NCBI RefSeq assembly: GCF_000613925.1
Contig: NZ_BAJX01000012.1
Span: 1-64,000 of the forward strand
DNA length: 64,000 nucleotides
Direction: 5' to 3'
DNA from: Prevotella histicola JCM 15637 = DNF00424
GTDB lineage: Bacteria > Bacteroidota > Bacteroidia > Bacteroidales > Bacteroidaceae
The notes under the pieces are model-generated. The model saw only the letters and a program-made list of their open reading frames with translations. It searched no databases and was not told where the DNA came from. The first letter of the stretch is position 1. The number at the start of each line of letters is the position of its first letter. Position numbers and translations under genes: made by a program. Positions 49,261 to 59,635 of this stretch are shown here, piece after piece.

Positions 49261-52200
49261 TTGAAGAGAATTAGAACTACCATCCGTTGGATTGTATGGA
49301 CGATTATAAGTTTATACATCGTCACCATTGTGCTGCTACATATACCAGCAGTACAGGGGGGTATTGGTTCTAAAATAGCAGACTTAGCATCCGAAAAACT
49401 CGGTACAGAAGTACGCATTGGACATGTTGATTTAGGCTTTCTGAACCGCGTTATCATTGACGACTTACTCATTTATGACCAGCATCACAAGAAGATGTTA
49501 TCTGCTTCACGCATCGGAGCAAAGGTCGATCTCATTCCACTCCTTCAATCTGGAGCTATCAATATATCCTCTGCACAACTCTTTGGACTGAAGGCTGACC
49601 TCTACAAAACAACAAAAGACAGCAAGCCCAACTATCAATTCGTGCTGGACTCACTGGCTTCAAAGGACCAAAGTAACAAAAAGCCATTGCACTTGTCCAT
49701 CAATAGTCTTGTCATACGCAATGGTTCCATACGATATAATCAATATGATGCACCACAAACACCCCACCGATTCAACCTTCATCACCTGGCCATAACCAAT
49801 ATCTCCACCCATATCGTCCTTGATAAGCTTGACGATAACAGTGTTATTGCCAACTTAAGGAGTTTCTCATGCAAGGAATCGGCAGGCTTAGATGTACAAC
49901 AGCTGACCTTTGAAGTCAATGCCAACCAACGACAAGCAAGTCTTACAGACTTCAACCTGCAACTCCCTAACAGCAAAGTAGCTCTGGAAGAGATAAAAGC
50001 ACATTATGAGTTAAAGGGCAAAAGACTGATAAACAACAGTTTAAGATTTAACATTAAAGGTTTTAATAGTACACTACAGCCATCAGATCTCTCCACATTT
50101 TTACCAGACTTACACCTCCTCAGGAACCCTTATAGAATCGTTTTAAGTGCACAAGGAACGAACCGTTCTGTAACAATTCGTCAACTAACCGTCTCCTCTC
50201 CCACCGAGTCAACACTTCTAAAAGCCAGAGGTTGGATAAAGGACTATGACACGAAGCCTTCGTGGAACATTACTTTCGCACCATTAAAGATTGGACATAA
50301 CACCCTCATAAACCTTGCAAAAGTAGCAAAAAAGCCACTCCCCGCCCCCATAAACAACCTTGGGAACATTTACTATAAGGGCGTTATCAGTCAACAAAAC
50401 AATACTTATACGGCACGTGGTGACCTAAACACCAACGCTGGTAGTGCCCGACTGGCTGCTTCTATGCATGGTAAAAACCTCCGTGGCACTGTTATCACAC
50501 CAGGATTCAACATCGGTGAGCTATTAGCAAACCCTGATTTCGGAAAGGTTGTTGCCAAGATTGCCGTTGATGGTAGTACCGATCTCACACGCATCTCAGC
50601 CAAAGGGGATGTCTTTTCTTTCTTCTATAAGGGTTACACCTACAAGAATATCCATGTAGATGGACTTCTTCACCATGATGCTTTCAATGGAGAAATAGCA
50701 ATAAACGACCCCAATGGCAAGTTAGAAATAAGTGGAAAAGTTTCAAATATTTCCGCTTTCATCAACAAAAAAGGTGTACTCTCAGCAAACATCAATATCA
50801 ATGCTGATAATGTAAACCTCCATAAACTGCAACTTTCAGATGCTTTGGGAGATAGAGATATCTCCTTCAACTCACAGATTAATGGTCATTACTCTTCCGT
50901 AGACAACCTAAACGGAACGTTACAAGTGTCATCATTCTTCATGAAGGGCGAAGGACAAGACATCAACATAGACCATCTGAATGCCAAAGCCAGCAGTGGT
51001 GTACTCATGAAGTCGCTGGATGTCACGTCAGAACTTGGTGAAATACATCTCAACGGACAGTATACTTACTCCTCATTGCCACAAAGCATCACAAATATTC
51101 TGAGCCATTACTTACCAAGTGTCATCCGTCAGAAACCTTCTTATCAGTTGACAAGAAGCAAAAACAATTATGTTTTCTCCTTCCGCATGGATGATACGAA
51201 ACTCCTCAATACACTTTTTAAGACGTCCCTCACCTCTCATTATCCTATCAGTATTGCTGGTAGGGTGAATGATCAGGCACATACCATCACTATGGATGCA
51301 TCTGCACCATCACTCACATACGATGGTCATAAGCTCAGACATGTGTCCCTCTCAGTAGACACGCATCCTGAAGGACTCCTCGTCAACCTCTTTGGAGAAC
51401 GTGCAGGAGCACAAGGACCACACGTAATTGTCAAAGCAAAGGGGAGTATTGCCAATGATAAAGTAGCCTCGGACATTGCTTTCCAGATGCCAGGGAGCAC
51501 CGTTCTACATGGTAATATCAACACATTGGCAGCTTTCAGTCATCATCATGGAGCATTACAGACAGACTTACACTTCAATCCTTCCAAGATAACTGTAGAC
51601 ACAATCACGTTACAGCTACAGCCATCCGACTTGTCTTACTATCACAACAACCTGGCTATAGACCATTTTGAGATATCAAACCGTAACCAACACTTCGTTG
51701 TCAACGGACAGACATCAGGCAATCCAGAGGATTCTCTCATGGTAACACTGAAGGATATCGACGTCCCGTACATATTAGATATTGTCAATTTCCACAGCGT
51801 AGACTTCTCTGGTATAGCGTCAGGTACGGCTTCTATCCACTCTGTCTTCTCTCATCCACAGGCAAATGCAACCCTTACCGTGCGTGATTTCACGTTCCAA
51901 GAGGGCGACATGGGGACATTACAAGCGAAAGTAAACTACAAAGAACAAGAAGGAAAAATCAATATAGATGCTAAAGCAGATGCTGGTGCAGCATCATATA
52001 CGGACATAAAGGGGTATGTTGACATCAAAAACAGTTATATCAACTTACCTATTTACGCCCACGGGACACACCTTTACTTCCTAAAGAGCTTCTGTGGTTC
52101 CTTCATGAGTGATATAAACGCACAGGCTGAAGGCTGGTGTAAGGTGGTAGGACCACTGGATGACATAAACCTTGAGGGTGATATGATAGCCAACGGTCCC

Positions 52201-53745
52201 ATCCATATCAAACCTATTGGCGTTACCTATACATTAAAAGACTGTCGTGTCAGACTCATACCGAATGAGATAACATTTGCGACAGATACCGTTTATGATC
52301 CAAAAGGGAACATCGGTATTGTCACGGGAGGCTTACACCACAATTCCCTCACCCACCTCACTTATGACATCAACGTCGAAGCACATAACCTTCTGTCTTA
52401 TTACTTCCCAAGACACACCAGCAAAGAGACATTCTGGGGTGTTGTCTACGGCACAGGAAACTGTGACATTAAAGGTGGACCGGGTGAGACAACGATGAAT
52501 GTTGAGCTGGAACCAGAGAAAAATACCTTTATTACTTACAACGCAGCAACGGCAGGTGACGTAGGGACAAACAACTTTATCCACTGGATTTCCACACCCG
52601 TAGACAGCAATACAGTACTGATTCCAGAGACGGGCAACCCTTCTTCCGTAACGGCACCAGCCACTACACACACACCATCTGACGCCAACAATAATAATAG
52701 CTTTGCAGATATACCGAGCAATCTGCACATCAATTTCCTCCTGAAGACCAATCCTAACCTCACTTTAGGAGTACTCCTTGATGAAGCAACAGGCGATAAC
52801 ATCACACTGAACGGCTCAGGTATTCTCCGTGCCACCTATTATAATAAAGGTGCATTCCAGCTTTTTGGCAACTATAACGTAGACCATGGGCTCTACAGTC
52901 TGACCATACAGAACATCATCAAGAAGCAATTCTCCTTCCAGCCAGGGTCAACAATTGCTTTTGGAGGTGACCCTTTCAATGCTGCACTCAACTTAAAAGG
53001 AATATACACCATCAACTCCGTACCTCTCAGCGACTTAGGGTTGGGCAATTCGTTTGCACATAACAACACGAAAGTAAACTGTCTTCTAAATATCGAAGGG
53101 ACACCAGCAGCACCAACAGTATCCTTTGATTTGGATCTTCCGACGCTCTCCTCCGACGCACAACAGATGGTACGTTCCATCCTCAACTCCGAACAGGAGA
53201 TGAACAACCAGGTGCTTTATCTGCTTGCTGTCGGTAGGTTCTATCCCCAAAGCAACAACAATAACAACATGGCACAGAAAGACTTAGGACCAAGTCAGAC
53301 CTCACTTGCCATGCAGAGTCTGCTCTCCGGAACAATCTCCCAGCAGATCAACACAGTCCTTTCCAACTTAGTAAACAACCGAAACTGGAACTTTGGAGCA
53401 AACATTGCCACAGGAAACGAAGGCTTTAGCAATGCTGAATACGAAGGACTCCTCTCCGGTAGCATGCTCAACAACCGTCTACTCTTCAACGGGCAGTTCG
53501 GTTATCGTGACAATGTTGCTAAAAACAGCTCCTCATTCATTGGAGATTTCGACATCAGATACCTCCTTTTCCCAAGCGGGAACGTAGCCTTCCGCGTCTA
53601 TAATCAGACCAACGACCGCTACTTCTCTCGCAATTCACTGACCACACAAGGTGTGGGTATCATCCTGAAAAAGGACTTTAACCACATCTGGGATATTTTC
53701 GGTGTAAAGAGAAGAAAGGTTAAAAAAGAACCGCAAAAGCATTGA
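49261..53745 (+). CDS. tamB: TamB-like translocation/assembly protein (AsmA-superfamily)
   Basis: The 1494-residue protein starts KRIRTTIRWIVWTIISLYIV with one signal-anchor helix (about 10-30), then long beta-groove repeats, ending in the DUF490/TamB C-terminal domain (about 1050-1480). TamB-type proteins span the periplasm and carry phospholipids or assist outer-membrane protein assembly. The start used is TTG at 49261, because no ATG precedes it and no later Met would keep the anchor. It is divergent from nqrA. A normal TamA partner is not in the window. Confidence 0.88.
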   Translation: MKRIRTTIRWIVWTIISLYIVTIVLLHIPAVQGGIGSKIADLASEKLGTEVRIGHVDLGFLNRVIIDDLLIYDQHHKKMLSASRIGAKVDLIPLLQSGAINISSAQLFGLKADLYKTTKDSKPNYQFVLDSLASKDQSNKKPLHLSINSLVIRNGSIRYNQYDAPQTPHRFNLHHLAITNISTHIVLDKLDDNSVIANLRSFSCKESAGLDVQQLTFEVNANQRQASLTDFNLQLPNSKVALEEIKAHYELKGKRLINNSLRFNIKGFNSTLQPSDLSTFLPDLHLLRNPYRIVLSAQGTNRSVTIRQLTVSSPTESTLLKARGWIKDYDTKPSWNITFAPLKIGHNTLINLAKVAKKPLPAPINNLGNIYYKGVISQQNNTYTARGDLNTNAGSARLAASMHGKNLRGTVITPGFNIGELLANPDFGKVVAKIAVDGSTDLTRISAKGDVFSFFYKGYTYKNIHVDGLLHHDAFNGEIAINDPNGKLEISGKVSNISAFINKKGVLSANININADNVNLHKLQLSDALGDRDISFNSQINGHYSSVDNLNGTLQVSSFFMKGEGQDINIDHLNAKASSGVLMKSLDVTSELGEIHLNGQYTYSSLPQSITNILSHYLPSVIRQKPSYQLTRSKNNYVFSFRMDDTKLLNTLFKTSLTSHYPISIAGRVNDQAHTITMDASAPSLTYDGHKLRHVSLSVDTHPEGLLVNLFGERAGAQGPHVIVKAKGSIANDKVASDIAFQMPGSTVLHGNINTLAAFSHHHGALQTDLHFNPSKITVDTITLQLQPSDLSYYHNNLAIDHFEISNRNQHFVVNGQTSGNPEDSLMVTLKDIDVPYILDIVNFHSVDFSGIASGTASIHSVFSHPQANATLTVRDFTFQEGDMGTLQAKVNYKEQEGKINIDAKADAGAASYTDIKGYVDIKNSYINLPIYAHGTHLYFLKSFCGSFMSDINAQAEGWCKVVGPLDDINLEGDMIANGPIHIKPIGVTYTLKDCRVRLIPNEITFATDTVYDPKGNIGIVTGGLHHNSLTHLTYDINVEAHNLLSYYFPRHTSKETFWGVVYGTGNCDIKGGPGETTMNVELEPEKNTFITYNAATAGDVGTNNFIHWISTPVDSNTVLIPETGNPSSVTAPATTHTPSDANNNNSFADIPSNLHINFLLKTNPNLTLGVLLDEATGDNITLNGSGILRATYYNKGAFQLFGNYNVDHGLYSLTIQNIIKKQFSFQPGSTIAFGGDPFNAALNLKGIYTINSVPLSDLGLGNSFAHNNTKVNCLLNIEGTPAAPTVSFDLDLPTLSSDAQQMVRSILNSEQEMNNQVLYLLAVGRFYPQSNNNNNMAQKDLGPSQTSLAMQSLLSGTISQQINTVLSNLVNNRNWNFGANIATGNEGFSNAEYEGLLSGSMLNNRLLFNGQFGYRDNVAKNSSSFIGDFDIRYLLFPSGNVAFRVYNQTNDRYFSRNSLTTQGVGIILKKDFNHIWDIFGVKRRKVKKEPQKH

Positions 53746-53771
53746 TGTTCAGAATATTATTAGTAACTTTG
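53742..53771 (+). promoter_or_regulatory. rpsA promoter
   Basis: TTG (53742-53744), 19 nt, then TAACTTTG (53764-53771) matches both Bacteroidetes boxes. It overlaps the last bases of tamB, with an 82-bp leader. Confidence 0.75.
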
Positions 53772-53853
53772 CGCTCGATTTGGGGATATTAAGCCCCATT
53801 AGAGTTCATATAAAGTCAAACTTTATTAATTAAATTATTTTTTTAAACACTTT

Positions 53854-55641
53854 ATGACAAAAATTGAAGACGTCAAGAATGTACAGCCTTTAGCTGACTT
53901 CAACTGGGACGAGTTCGAGAACGGAACACAGAATGGCGCTAGCAAGAGCGATCTTACTAAGGCTTACGATGAGACACTCAACAAGATCCAGGAGCATCAG
54001 GTTGTTGAAGGTACTGTAATCTCAGTTGACAAGAAGGAAGTAGTAGTAAACATCGGTTACAAGAGCGATGGTATTATCCCTGCTTCAGAATTCCGTTACA
54101 ATCCAGATCTCAAGCCAGGCGATAAGGTTGAGGTTTACGTAGAGAGCCAGGAAGACAAGCGTGGCCAGCTCGTACTCTCACACAAGAAGGCACGCCTGCA
54201 GAAGAGCTGGGAGAACATCAACAAGGCTTTGGAGAACGATGAGATTGTTCAGGGCTACATCAAGAGCCGCACAAAGGGTGGTATGATCGTTGATGTATTC
54301 GGCATTGAAGCATTCCTTCCAGGAAGCCAGATTGACGTTCACCCTATACGTGACTACGATGTATTCGTTGGTAAGACTATGGAGTTCAAGATTGTTAAGA
54401 TCAATCAGGAGTTCCGCAACGTTGTCGTATCACACAAAGCACTCATCGAGGCAGAGCTTGAAGCACAGCGCAAGGAGATCATCTCTCATCTTGAGAAGGG
54501 TCAGATCCTCGAGGGTACTGTTAAGAACATCACCTCTTACGGTGTATTCGTTGACCTCGGTGGTGTTGACGGACTCGTACATATCACTGACCTCTCATGG
54601 GGTCGCGTAAGTGATCCACACGAGGTTGTAACACTCGATGAGAAGATCAACGTTGTAATCCTCGACTTTGATGAGGATAAGAAGCGTATCGCTCTTGGTA
54701 TCAAGCAGCTCACTCCACACCCATGGGATTCTCTTGATCCTAACCTTAAGGTTGGTGACCACGTTAAGGGTAAGGTAGTTGTTATGGCTGACTATGGTGC
54801 ATTCGTTGAGATACAGCCAGGCGTTGAGGGTCTCATCCACGTATCTGAGATGAGCTGGAGCCAGCACTTGCGTTCAGCACAGGAGTTTATGAAGGTTGGT
54901 GATGAGGTAGAGGCAGTAATCCTCACCCTTGATCGCGACGAGCGTAAGATGTCTCTTGGCATCAAACAGCTGAAGGAAGACCCATGGGAGACTATCGAAG
55001 TGAAGTACCCAGTAGGTTCTAAGCACATTGCTAAGGTTCGTAACTTCACTAACTTCGGTATCTTCGTAGAGCTTGAGGAAGGTGTTGACGGTCTTATCCA
55101 CATCAGCGATCTCTCTTGGACTAAGAAGGTTAAGCATCCTTCAGAGTTCACATCACAGGGTGCAGAGATCGAGGTTGTTGTTCTCGAAATTGACAAAGAG
55201 AACCGTCGTTTGAGCCTTGGTCACAAGCAACTCGAGTCAAATCCATGGGATGAGTACGAGGAAATCTACAAGCCAGGTACTATCCACAATGGTAAGATCA
55301 CCGAGTCTATGGACAAGGGTGCAGTGATTACTCTTGATGAAGGTGGTGAAGGCTTCGCTACACCTAAGCATCTTGTTAAGCAGGATGGCACACAGGCACA
55401 GCTTGGCGAGGAACTCCCATTCATGGTTATTGAGTTCGTTAAGGACACAAAGCGCATCATCCTCTCTCACTCTCGTACTTTCGAGGAGGTTAAGGAAGAG
55501 CCACGTCGCCCACGTCATGCAGCTAATGGCGCACGCAAGCAGGATCAGTCAGCACAGATCAACAACGTTGCTGCTGGTACTTCACTTGGTGATCTCGACG
55601 TACTCGCTGACTTGAAGAAGAAGATGGAGGGTGACAAGTAA
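53854..55641 (+). CDS. rpsA: 30S ribosomal protein S1
   Basis: The 595-residue protein has six S1 RNA-binding domains, starting at about residues 50, 130, 215, 300, 385 and 470. Examples are EGTVKNITSYGVFVDLGGVD, KGKVVVMADYGAFVEI and AKVRNFTNFGIFVELEEG. S1 recruits mRNA to the ribosome. It is notable in Bacteroidetes, where Shine-Dalgarno sequences are weak. The gene is intact, has its own promoter and ends at a terminator. Confidence 0.97.
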   Translation: MTKIEDVKNVQPLADFNWDEFENGTQNGASKSDLTKAYDETLNKIQEHQVVEGTVISVDKKEVVVNIGYKSDGIIPASEFRYNPDLKPGDKVEVYVESQEDKRGQLVLSHKKARLQKSWENINKALENDEIVQGYIKSRTKGGMIVDVFGIEAFLPGSQIDVHPIRDYDVFVGKTMEFKIVKINQEFRNVVVSHKALIEAELEAQRKEIISHLEKGQILEGTVKNITSYGVFVDLGGVDGLVHITDLSWGRVSDPHEVVTLDEKINVVILDFDEDKKRIALGIKQLTPHPWDSLDPNLKVGDHVKGKVVVMADYGAFVEIQPGVEGLIHVSEMSWSQHLRSAQEFMKVGDEVEAVILTLDRDERKMSLGIKQLKEDPWETIEVKYPVGSKHIAKVRNFTNFGIFVELEEGVDGLIHISDLSWTKKVKHPSEFTSQGAEIEVVVLEIDKENRRLSLGHKQLESNPWDEYEEIYKPGTIHNGKITESMDKGAVITLDEGGEGFATPKHLVKQDGTQAQLGEELPFMVIEFVKDTKRIILSHSRTFEEVKEEPRRPRHAANGARKQDQSAQINNVAAGTSLGDLDVLADLKKKMEGDK

Positions 55642-55670
55642 TCCTTGTTACAATCATCTAAATAATATAA

Positions 55671-55703
55671 GGCATCAGGCTATCACAGCTTGATGCCTTT
55701 TTT
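55671..55703 (+). terminator. Terminator after rpsA
   Basis: Stem GGCATCA/TGATGCC with an inner GCT/AGC pairing and a run of six Ts, 29 bp after the stop codon. Confidence 0.9.
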
Positions 55704-55778
55704 ATTGTCCGTGAATTATCCTTACAGATAGCACGCCATGGTATTCTGAAAAATGAAAGAATATGGATGGAAAACGAC

Positions 55779-55923
55779 TTTGTAACCATCAGACAATCAA
55801 AGGCTTACAAAACGCCTCGCAAAAGGGCATCTTTTACGGTGCAAAAGGGCACCTTTTACACTTCAAAAGGGCATCTTTTACAATGCAAAAGGGCGTCTTT
55901 TACACGGCGAAAGAGCACCTCTT
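55779..55923 (+). repeat. Five-slot 22-bp palindrome element, copy F
   Basis: The leader is first: TTTGTAACC at 55779-55787 facing GGCTTACAAA at 55802-55811. Cores follow at 55821, 55843, 55865, 55887 and 55909, all in the AAAAGGGC-first orientation. The fifth has decayed to GAAAGAGC. The copy lies between rpsA and a TonB receptor gene, both on the plus strand. Confidence 0.92.
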
Positions 55924-56116
55924 GATTTGCGAGTAATAAAAATCCTGACAACACACACTACTAAAGGCGATTATTAGTGATACTATTCTACCAACAGAAA
56001 GCGCGATACACAGCTGAGACTTCTTAACCATATACAAGAGACATTTTATGATATATACGGGAGAGGACACGGACGATTAAGGCGAAAGAGACGATCAAAT
56101 TACCTTATTTTAGGTA

Positions 56117-56147
56117 TTGTATAAATTCTAAAATTTACATACTTTTG
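56117..56147 (+). promoter_or_regulatory. Promoter of the TonB receptor gene
   Basis: TTG (56117-56119), 20 nt, then TACTTTTG (56140-56147) matches both Bacteroidetes boxes, 39 bp upstream of the start codon. Confidence 0.8.
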
Positions 56148-56186
56148 CACAAAATAATGGATTATCGATAAAAAATTGTATACATA

Positions 56187-58319
56187 ATGAGAAAGAAATT
56201 TACCCCACTTGTGTTTATTCTGGCAGCAGTTGTTGCACCTTGTAACGCACAGACAGAGAACGCACTGGACTCTACGCAGCATCTGCAGGAGGTGACCATC
56301 AGTACGACACGTATCCCTGAACTGAAGTCGAATGCGGCTGCTACGGTCACAATCATCGACAATAAACAGATAGAAGCAATGAGTAAGATTGCTCCAGACA
56401 TGTCGCATCTCCTTGGATTGCTCACCCCGGGCATGGCATTGTCAAGTAATACGACAAGTTCACGTGCACAATCACTCCGCGGAAGAAGCGCATTAATACT
56501 GATTGACGGTATACCCCAGTCGACTCCGCTACGCTCTACCGACCGTGATATCCGTACGATTGACGTCTCTGCCATCGACCATATCGAGATTGTGAAAGGG
56601 TCAACGGCACTGTATGGAAACGGTGCTATCGGTGGTTTGATCAACATCATCACTAAGAAAAACACCACCAACAGAGCCATTGCAGGACAGACAACGCTGG
56701 CTGGATCAACCTATAACTTCTTCCGACAGGGCAAGGGTCAGGGTTATCGTATCAACCAACAGCTTTACGGAAAGGCTGGACAGTTTGACTATCTCATCAG
56801 TGGAACCTTCGGAAGAACAGGCAGTAGCGTTGATGGTGACGGACAATTCATCTCTCCAAGATACGGACTTGGCGACACATATACCACCAATACACTCGTG
56901 AAACTGGGCTATGCACTGTCAACAAAAAGCCGAATTGAACTGATGTATAACTTCTATCGCAGTCTGCAGGACACGAAACTGATTCCTTCAGCAGGTATAT
57001 ATCTGCAGCGCCCAGCCATCGGTGTCATTGGGAACAGAGACCCACAGGCTGTTGATGAAGGTACACGATACAACCACAATGCTTACTTGAAGTTCACTTC
57101 ACATGACATTTTCAAACATACAGACTTAGAGGCTGACATCTATGGGTCAAGCCTTTACACCATCTTCGACTTCCGTAAAGCCAACCCAGCACAACCCCGA
57201 TGGGAGGAGACCAGCGGACAGTCAGCAGTGAAAGACCGTAAGTTCGGCTTCCGTACACAGTTCACGTCTCGTCTGACACTCTCTGAAAACGCCTTCGCAC
57301 GCCTTGTTTACGGTTATGATTACCTCTTCAACAAGACGGCGCAACCCCTTGTTGACGGTCGTTTGTGGATGCCTTGGCTCAGAAGTAACAACCATGCACC
57401 GTTCGTACAGATGAAAGCTACACTGTGGCAATGGTTCAACGTGAAGCTGGGAGGACGATATGACTTCATCAATGTGAGCGTTCCCGACTATGATGTGTTG
57501 CGTAATAAACTCTCTGACCCACAGGTTCATGTGCAAGGAGGATCACTTCATTACAACAATCTCTCATTCAATGTCGGACTGTCTTATAACAAGATCCGTG
57601 AATTCCAGCCTTTCGTAGCCTTCTCACAGGGCTTCTCAATCTTCGATTTGGGTCGTACGTTACGTGCTGCAAAGGCTGATGTGCTATCAAAAATATCAAC
57701 AGAACCAGTCAAGACAAACAACTATGAGATTGGTGCTTACTCACAGATTGGTGACTGGTTGCAGCTGAATGGCTCGTTCTTCTATACCTATTCAAAGCTC
57801 GGTAGTGACCTGAAGATAGAGAATGGCTTCTGGGTTGTCAACCGGACACCACAGAAAGTGTATGGTATTGAACTGAGTGCTGACGCCAAGATCCTTGACA
57901 ATCTCAAGGCAGGAGCAAACCTTTCATGGTTTGAAGGCAAACTGAAATCAGCCTCAGGAGAATGGGATACATACATGTCGAACATATCTATTCCTGCAGC
58001 AAAGTTGGGAATGTACGTGAACTACTCCCCTATTAAGAATACGTATCTACAGCTACAATACATCCACACAGGTAAGCGCAACCGCTTCACACCTAATGCT
58101 ACCGGTGCTTACAATGAGGGAGAAGGAATCGTAAACCGTATCAACCTGCTGAACTTTATGGCAGGAATGAAGCTGAAAGCATGGGACTTCAGCCTCGCAG
58201 TATCGAACCTACTGAATTATACATATTATACACCTTCATCCATGTTAATGGCACGTAATGCTGAATATGCTCATGCTGATGGGCGCAACATCACGCTCAC
58301 AGCAACCTTCAAATACTAA
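56187..58319 (+). CDS. TonB-dependent outer-membrane receptor
   Basis: The 710-residue protein has a signal peptide, a probable TonB box near LQEVTISTTR, a plug domain (about 40-150, with SLRGRSALILIDGIPQ and IEIVKGSTALYGNGAIGGLI) and a 22-strand-type barrel ending in ADGRNITLTATFKY. It lacks the carboxypeptidase-regulatory and STN domains of the SusC receptor, and its size matches siderophore or haem receptors. It stands alone with its own promoter and terminator. Iron or haem uptake is the likely role but is an inference; no Fur site was identified. Confidence 0.88.
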   Translation: MRKKFTPLVFILAAVVAPCNAQTENALDSTQHLQEVTISTTRIPELKSNAAATVTIIDNKQIEAMSKIAPDMSHLLGLLTPGMALSSNTTSSRAQSLRGRSALILIDGIPQSTPLRSTDRDIRTIDVSAIDHIEIVKGSTALYGNGAIGGLINIITKKNTTNRAIAGQTTLAGSTYNFFRQGKGQGYRINQQLYGKAGQFDYLISGTFGRTGSSVDGDGQFISPRYGLGDTYTTNTLVKLGYALSTKSRIELMYNFYRSLQDTKLIPSAGIYLQRPAIGVIGNRDPQAVDEGTRYNHNAYLKFTSHDIFKHTDLEADIYGSSLYTIFDFRKANPAQPRWEETSGQSAVKDRKFGFRTQFTSRLTLSENAFARLVYGYDYLFNKTAQPLVDGRLWMPWLRSNNHAPFVQMKATLWQWFNVKLGGRYDFINVSVPDYDVLRNKLSDPQVHVQGGSLHYNNLSFNVGLSYNKIREFQPFVAFSQGFSIFDLGRTLRAAKADVLSKISTEPVKTNNYEIGAYSQIGDWLQLNGSFFYTYSKLGSDLKIENGFWVVNRTPQKVYGIELSADAKILDNLKAGANLSWFEGKLKSASGEWDTYMSNISIPAAKLGMYVNYSPIKNTYLQLQYIHTGKRNRFTPNATGAYNEGEGIVNRINLLNFMAGMKLKAWDFSLAVSNLLNYTYYTPSSMLMARNAEYAHADGRNITLTATFKY

Positions 58320-58332
58320 TGAAGGTAAACAA

Positions 58333-58377
58333 AGAACCTCCCTCTCTTCGTCGGAAGAGCTGGGGAGGTTCTCTGTT
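58333..58377 (+). terminator. Terminator after the TonB receptor
   Basis: Outer stem AGAACCTCCC/GGGAGGTTCT and inner stem CTCTTC/GAAGAG, followed closely by CTGTTTTTG. The hairpin begins 14 bp after the stop codon. Confidence 0.85.
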
Positions 58378-58473
58378 TTTGTATCTGAAAAGTTTAAGAA
58401 GACCCTGAAAAGAACACCAAAGCTCACTTGTCTACACCTATAAAGTAACCCTACTTTTTCGCAACTTTCTAAC

Positions 58474-58556
58474 TTTCCTGTCACTACTGTCACCCATTCT
58501 TCTCTCATAATACCCTCTTTCACAGGCTATTAATCGAAATGTTAAAAGTGACAGCA
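58474..58556 (-). repeat. 84-bp inverted-repeat element, copy 2
   Basis: Reverse complement of the element at 13789. Its 58526-58555 end matches 29 of 30 positions. The other end (TTTCCTGTCACTACTGTCAC) corresponds to the GTGACAG-N3-TGACAG end of copy 1. The middle is diverged but the length is conserved. It lies between the TonB receptor terminator and the OmpA gene terminator. Confidence 0.7.
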
Positions 58557-58741
58557 AAGCAATTTAAAAGTTATCTTAGTATTTATCGGTAAACTTTCAA
58601 GGCTCTATCCTTGGAATAAAGAGCTGATATAAGTTGAATACTATACACCTTATCAACTCAAATAAATGGTGCATCAACGGATAAATCCCAAAAGAAAACG
58701 AAAGCTATAAAGCTGTTTTACGATGGTATTAACAAAAAAAG

Positions 58742-58776
58742 AAGCAGGAAACCTGGATGGAACAGATTACCTGCTT
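58742..58776 (-). terminator. Terminator of the OmpA-like gene
   Basis: Stem AAGCAGG/CCTGCTT followed on the minus strand by CTTTTTTTG. It lies about 48 bp past the stop codon. Confidence 0.75.
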
Positions 58777-58823
58777 ACTTATTTAAGAGTACACATAAGT
58801 ACTGTGCACTGCAGAATCAATGA

Positions 58824-59510
58824 TTAAAGAGAACCGTTGTTAGCCTGACGAATCATTTCAGATGAAGCATAGAGATAAACTTCTACACGACGGTTAGCCT
58901 GACTGACAGTCTTATTCTCGATAGGATTAGCACTACCAAAGCCCTCAACTGAACGAATCTGACGGTTAGAAACACCGTTTGCCTTCAGATAAGAAGACAC
59001 TGCATTGGCACGACTCTGTGACAGAGGGATGTTGATATTATCGTTACCAGAAGCGTCAGTGTAGCCCTGGATAGCAACGTCACAGTTTGAATTGCGCTTC
59101 ATCAGACCAGCGAATTTCGTCAGATCCTTCTTAGCTGAAGCACTCAAAGTAGACTTGTTAAGAGGGAAAAGGATACCAGAATCGAAGGTTACCTTCACAC
59201 AATCCAGACCATTTGCATCTGTTACCTTGTCAACTCGAGCGTTAGGAAGCTGCTGAGAAGCCTCACGTGCCACCTTATCCATGTGACGACCGATGAGCGC
59301 ACCAGCACCTGAACCAATCACACCACCGATAGCTGCACCGATAGCAGTACTCTTTGTATTCTTTCCTATGATGTTACCAACGATGCCGCCCAGTACCGCT
59401 CCGGCACCACCACCAGCTAAAGCACCTGTTCCTTGTTTGGTCTGACAACTTACGACAGTCAGCATACACATGCCTGCTGCCATTACTTTCATATTCTTCA
59501 TAACCTGCAA
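58824..59510 (-). CDS. OmpA-family lipoprotein with glycine zipper
   Basis: The 228-residue protein has lipobox TVVSC (Cys22). The start could also be the Met at codon 4. A glycine-zipper segment follows (ALAGGGAGAVLGGIVGNIIG and AIGAAIGGVIGSGAGALIG), then a C-terminal OmpA-like peptidoglycan-binding domain with IQGYTDASGNDNINIPLSQS and RANAVSSYL. This is the YiaD/Pal-like layout that tethers the outer membrane to the cell wall. It is divergent from proS. Confidence 0.93.
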   Translation of the reverse strand: MQVMKNMKVMAAGMCMLTVVSCQTKQGTGALAGGGAGAVLGGIVGNIIGKNTKSTAIGAAIGGVIGSGAGALIGRHMDKVAREASQQLPNARVDKVTDANGLDCVKVTFDSGILFPLNKSTLSASAKKDLTKFAGLMKRNSNCDVAIQGYTDASGNDNINIPLSQSRANAVSSYLKANGVSNRQIRSVEGFGSANPIENKTVSQANRRVEVYLYASSEMIRQANNGSL

Positions 59511-59585
59511 TGTTTATGTTATAATATTATCCTTTAATTTCAAATGGAGCCTTCCTGATGGCTCACCCGTTATTTCTAATCCGTG

Positions 59586-59593
59586 CAAAGATA
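59586..59593 (-). promoter_or_regulatory. Putative ompA-like gene promoter, -7 element
   Basis: On the minus strand TATCTTTG fits TAnnTTTG, 76 bp upstream of the start. No -33 match was found. Confidence 0.5.
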
Positions 59594-59635
59594 AACAAAT
59601 TATGGTGTAAAGCACTATTTGCCAACATTTTTTTG

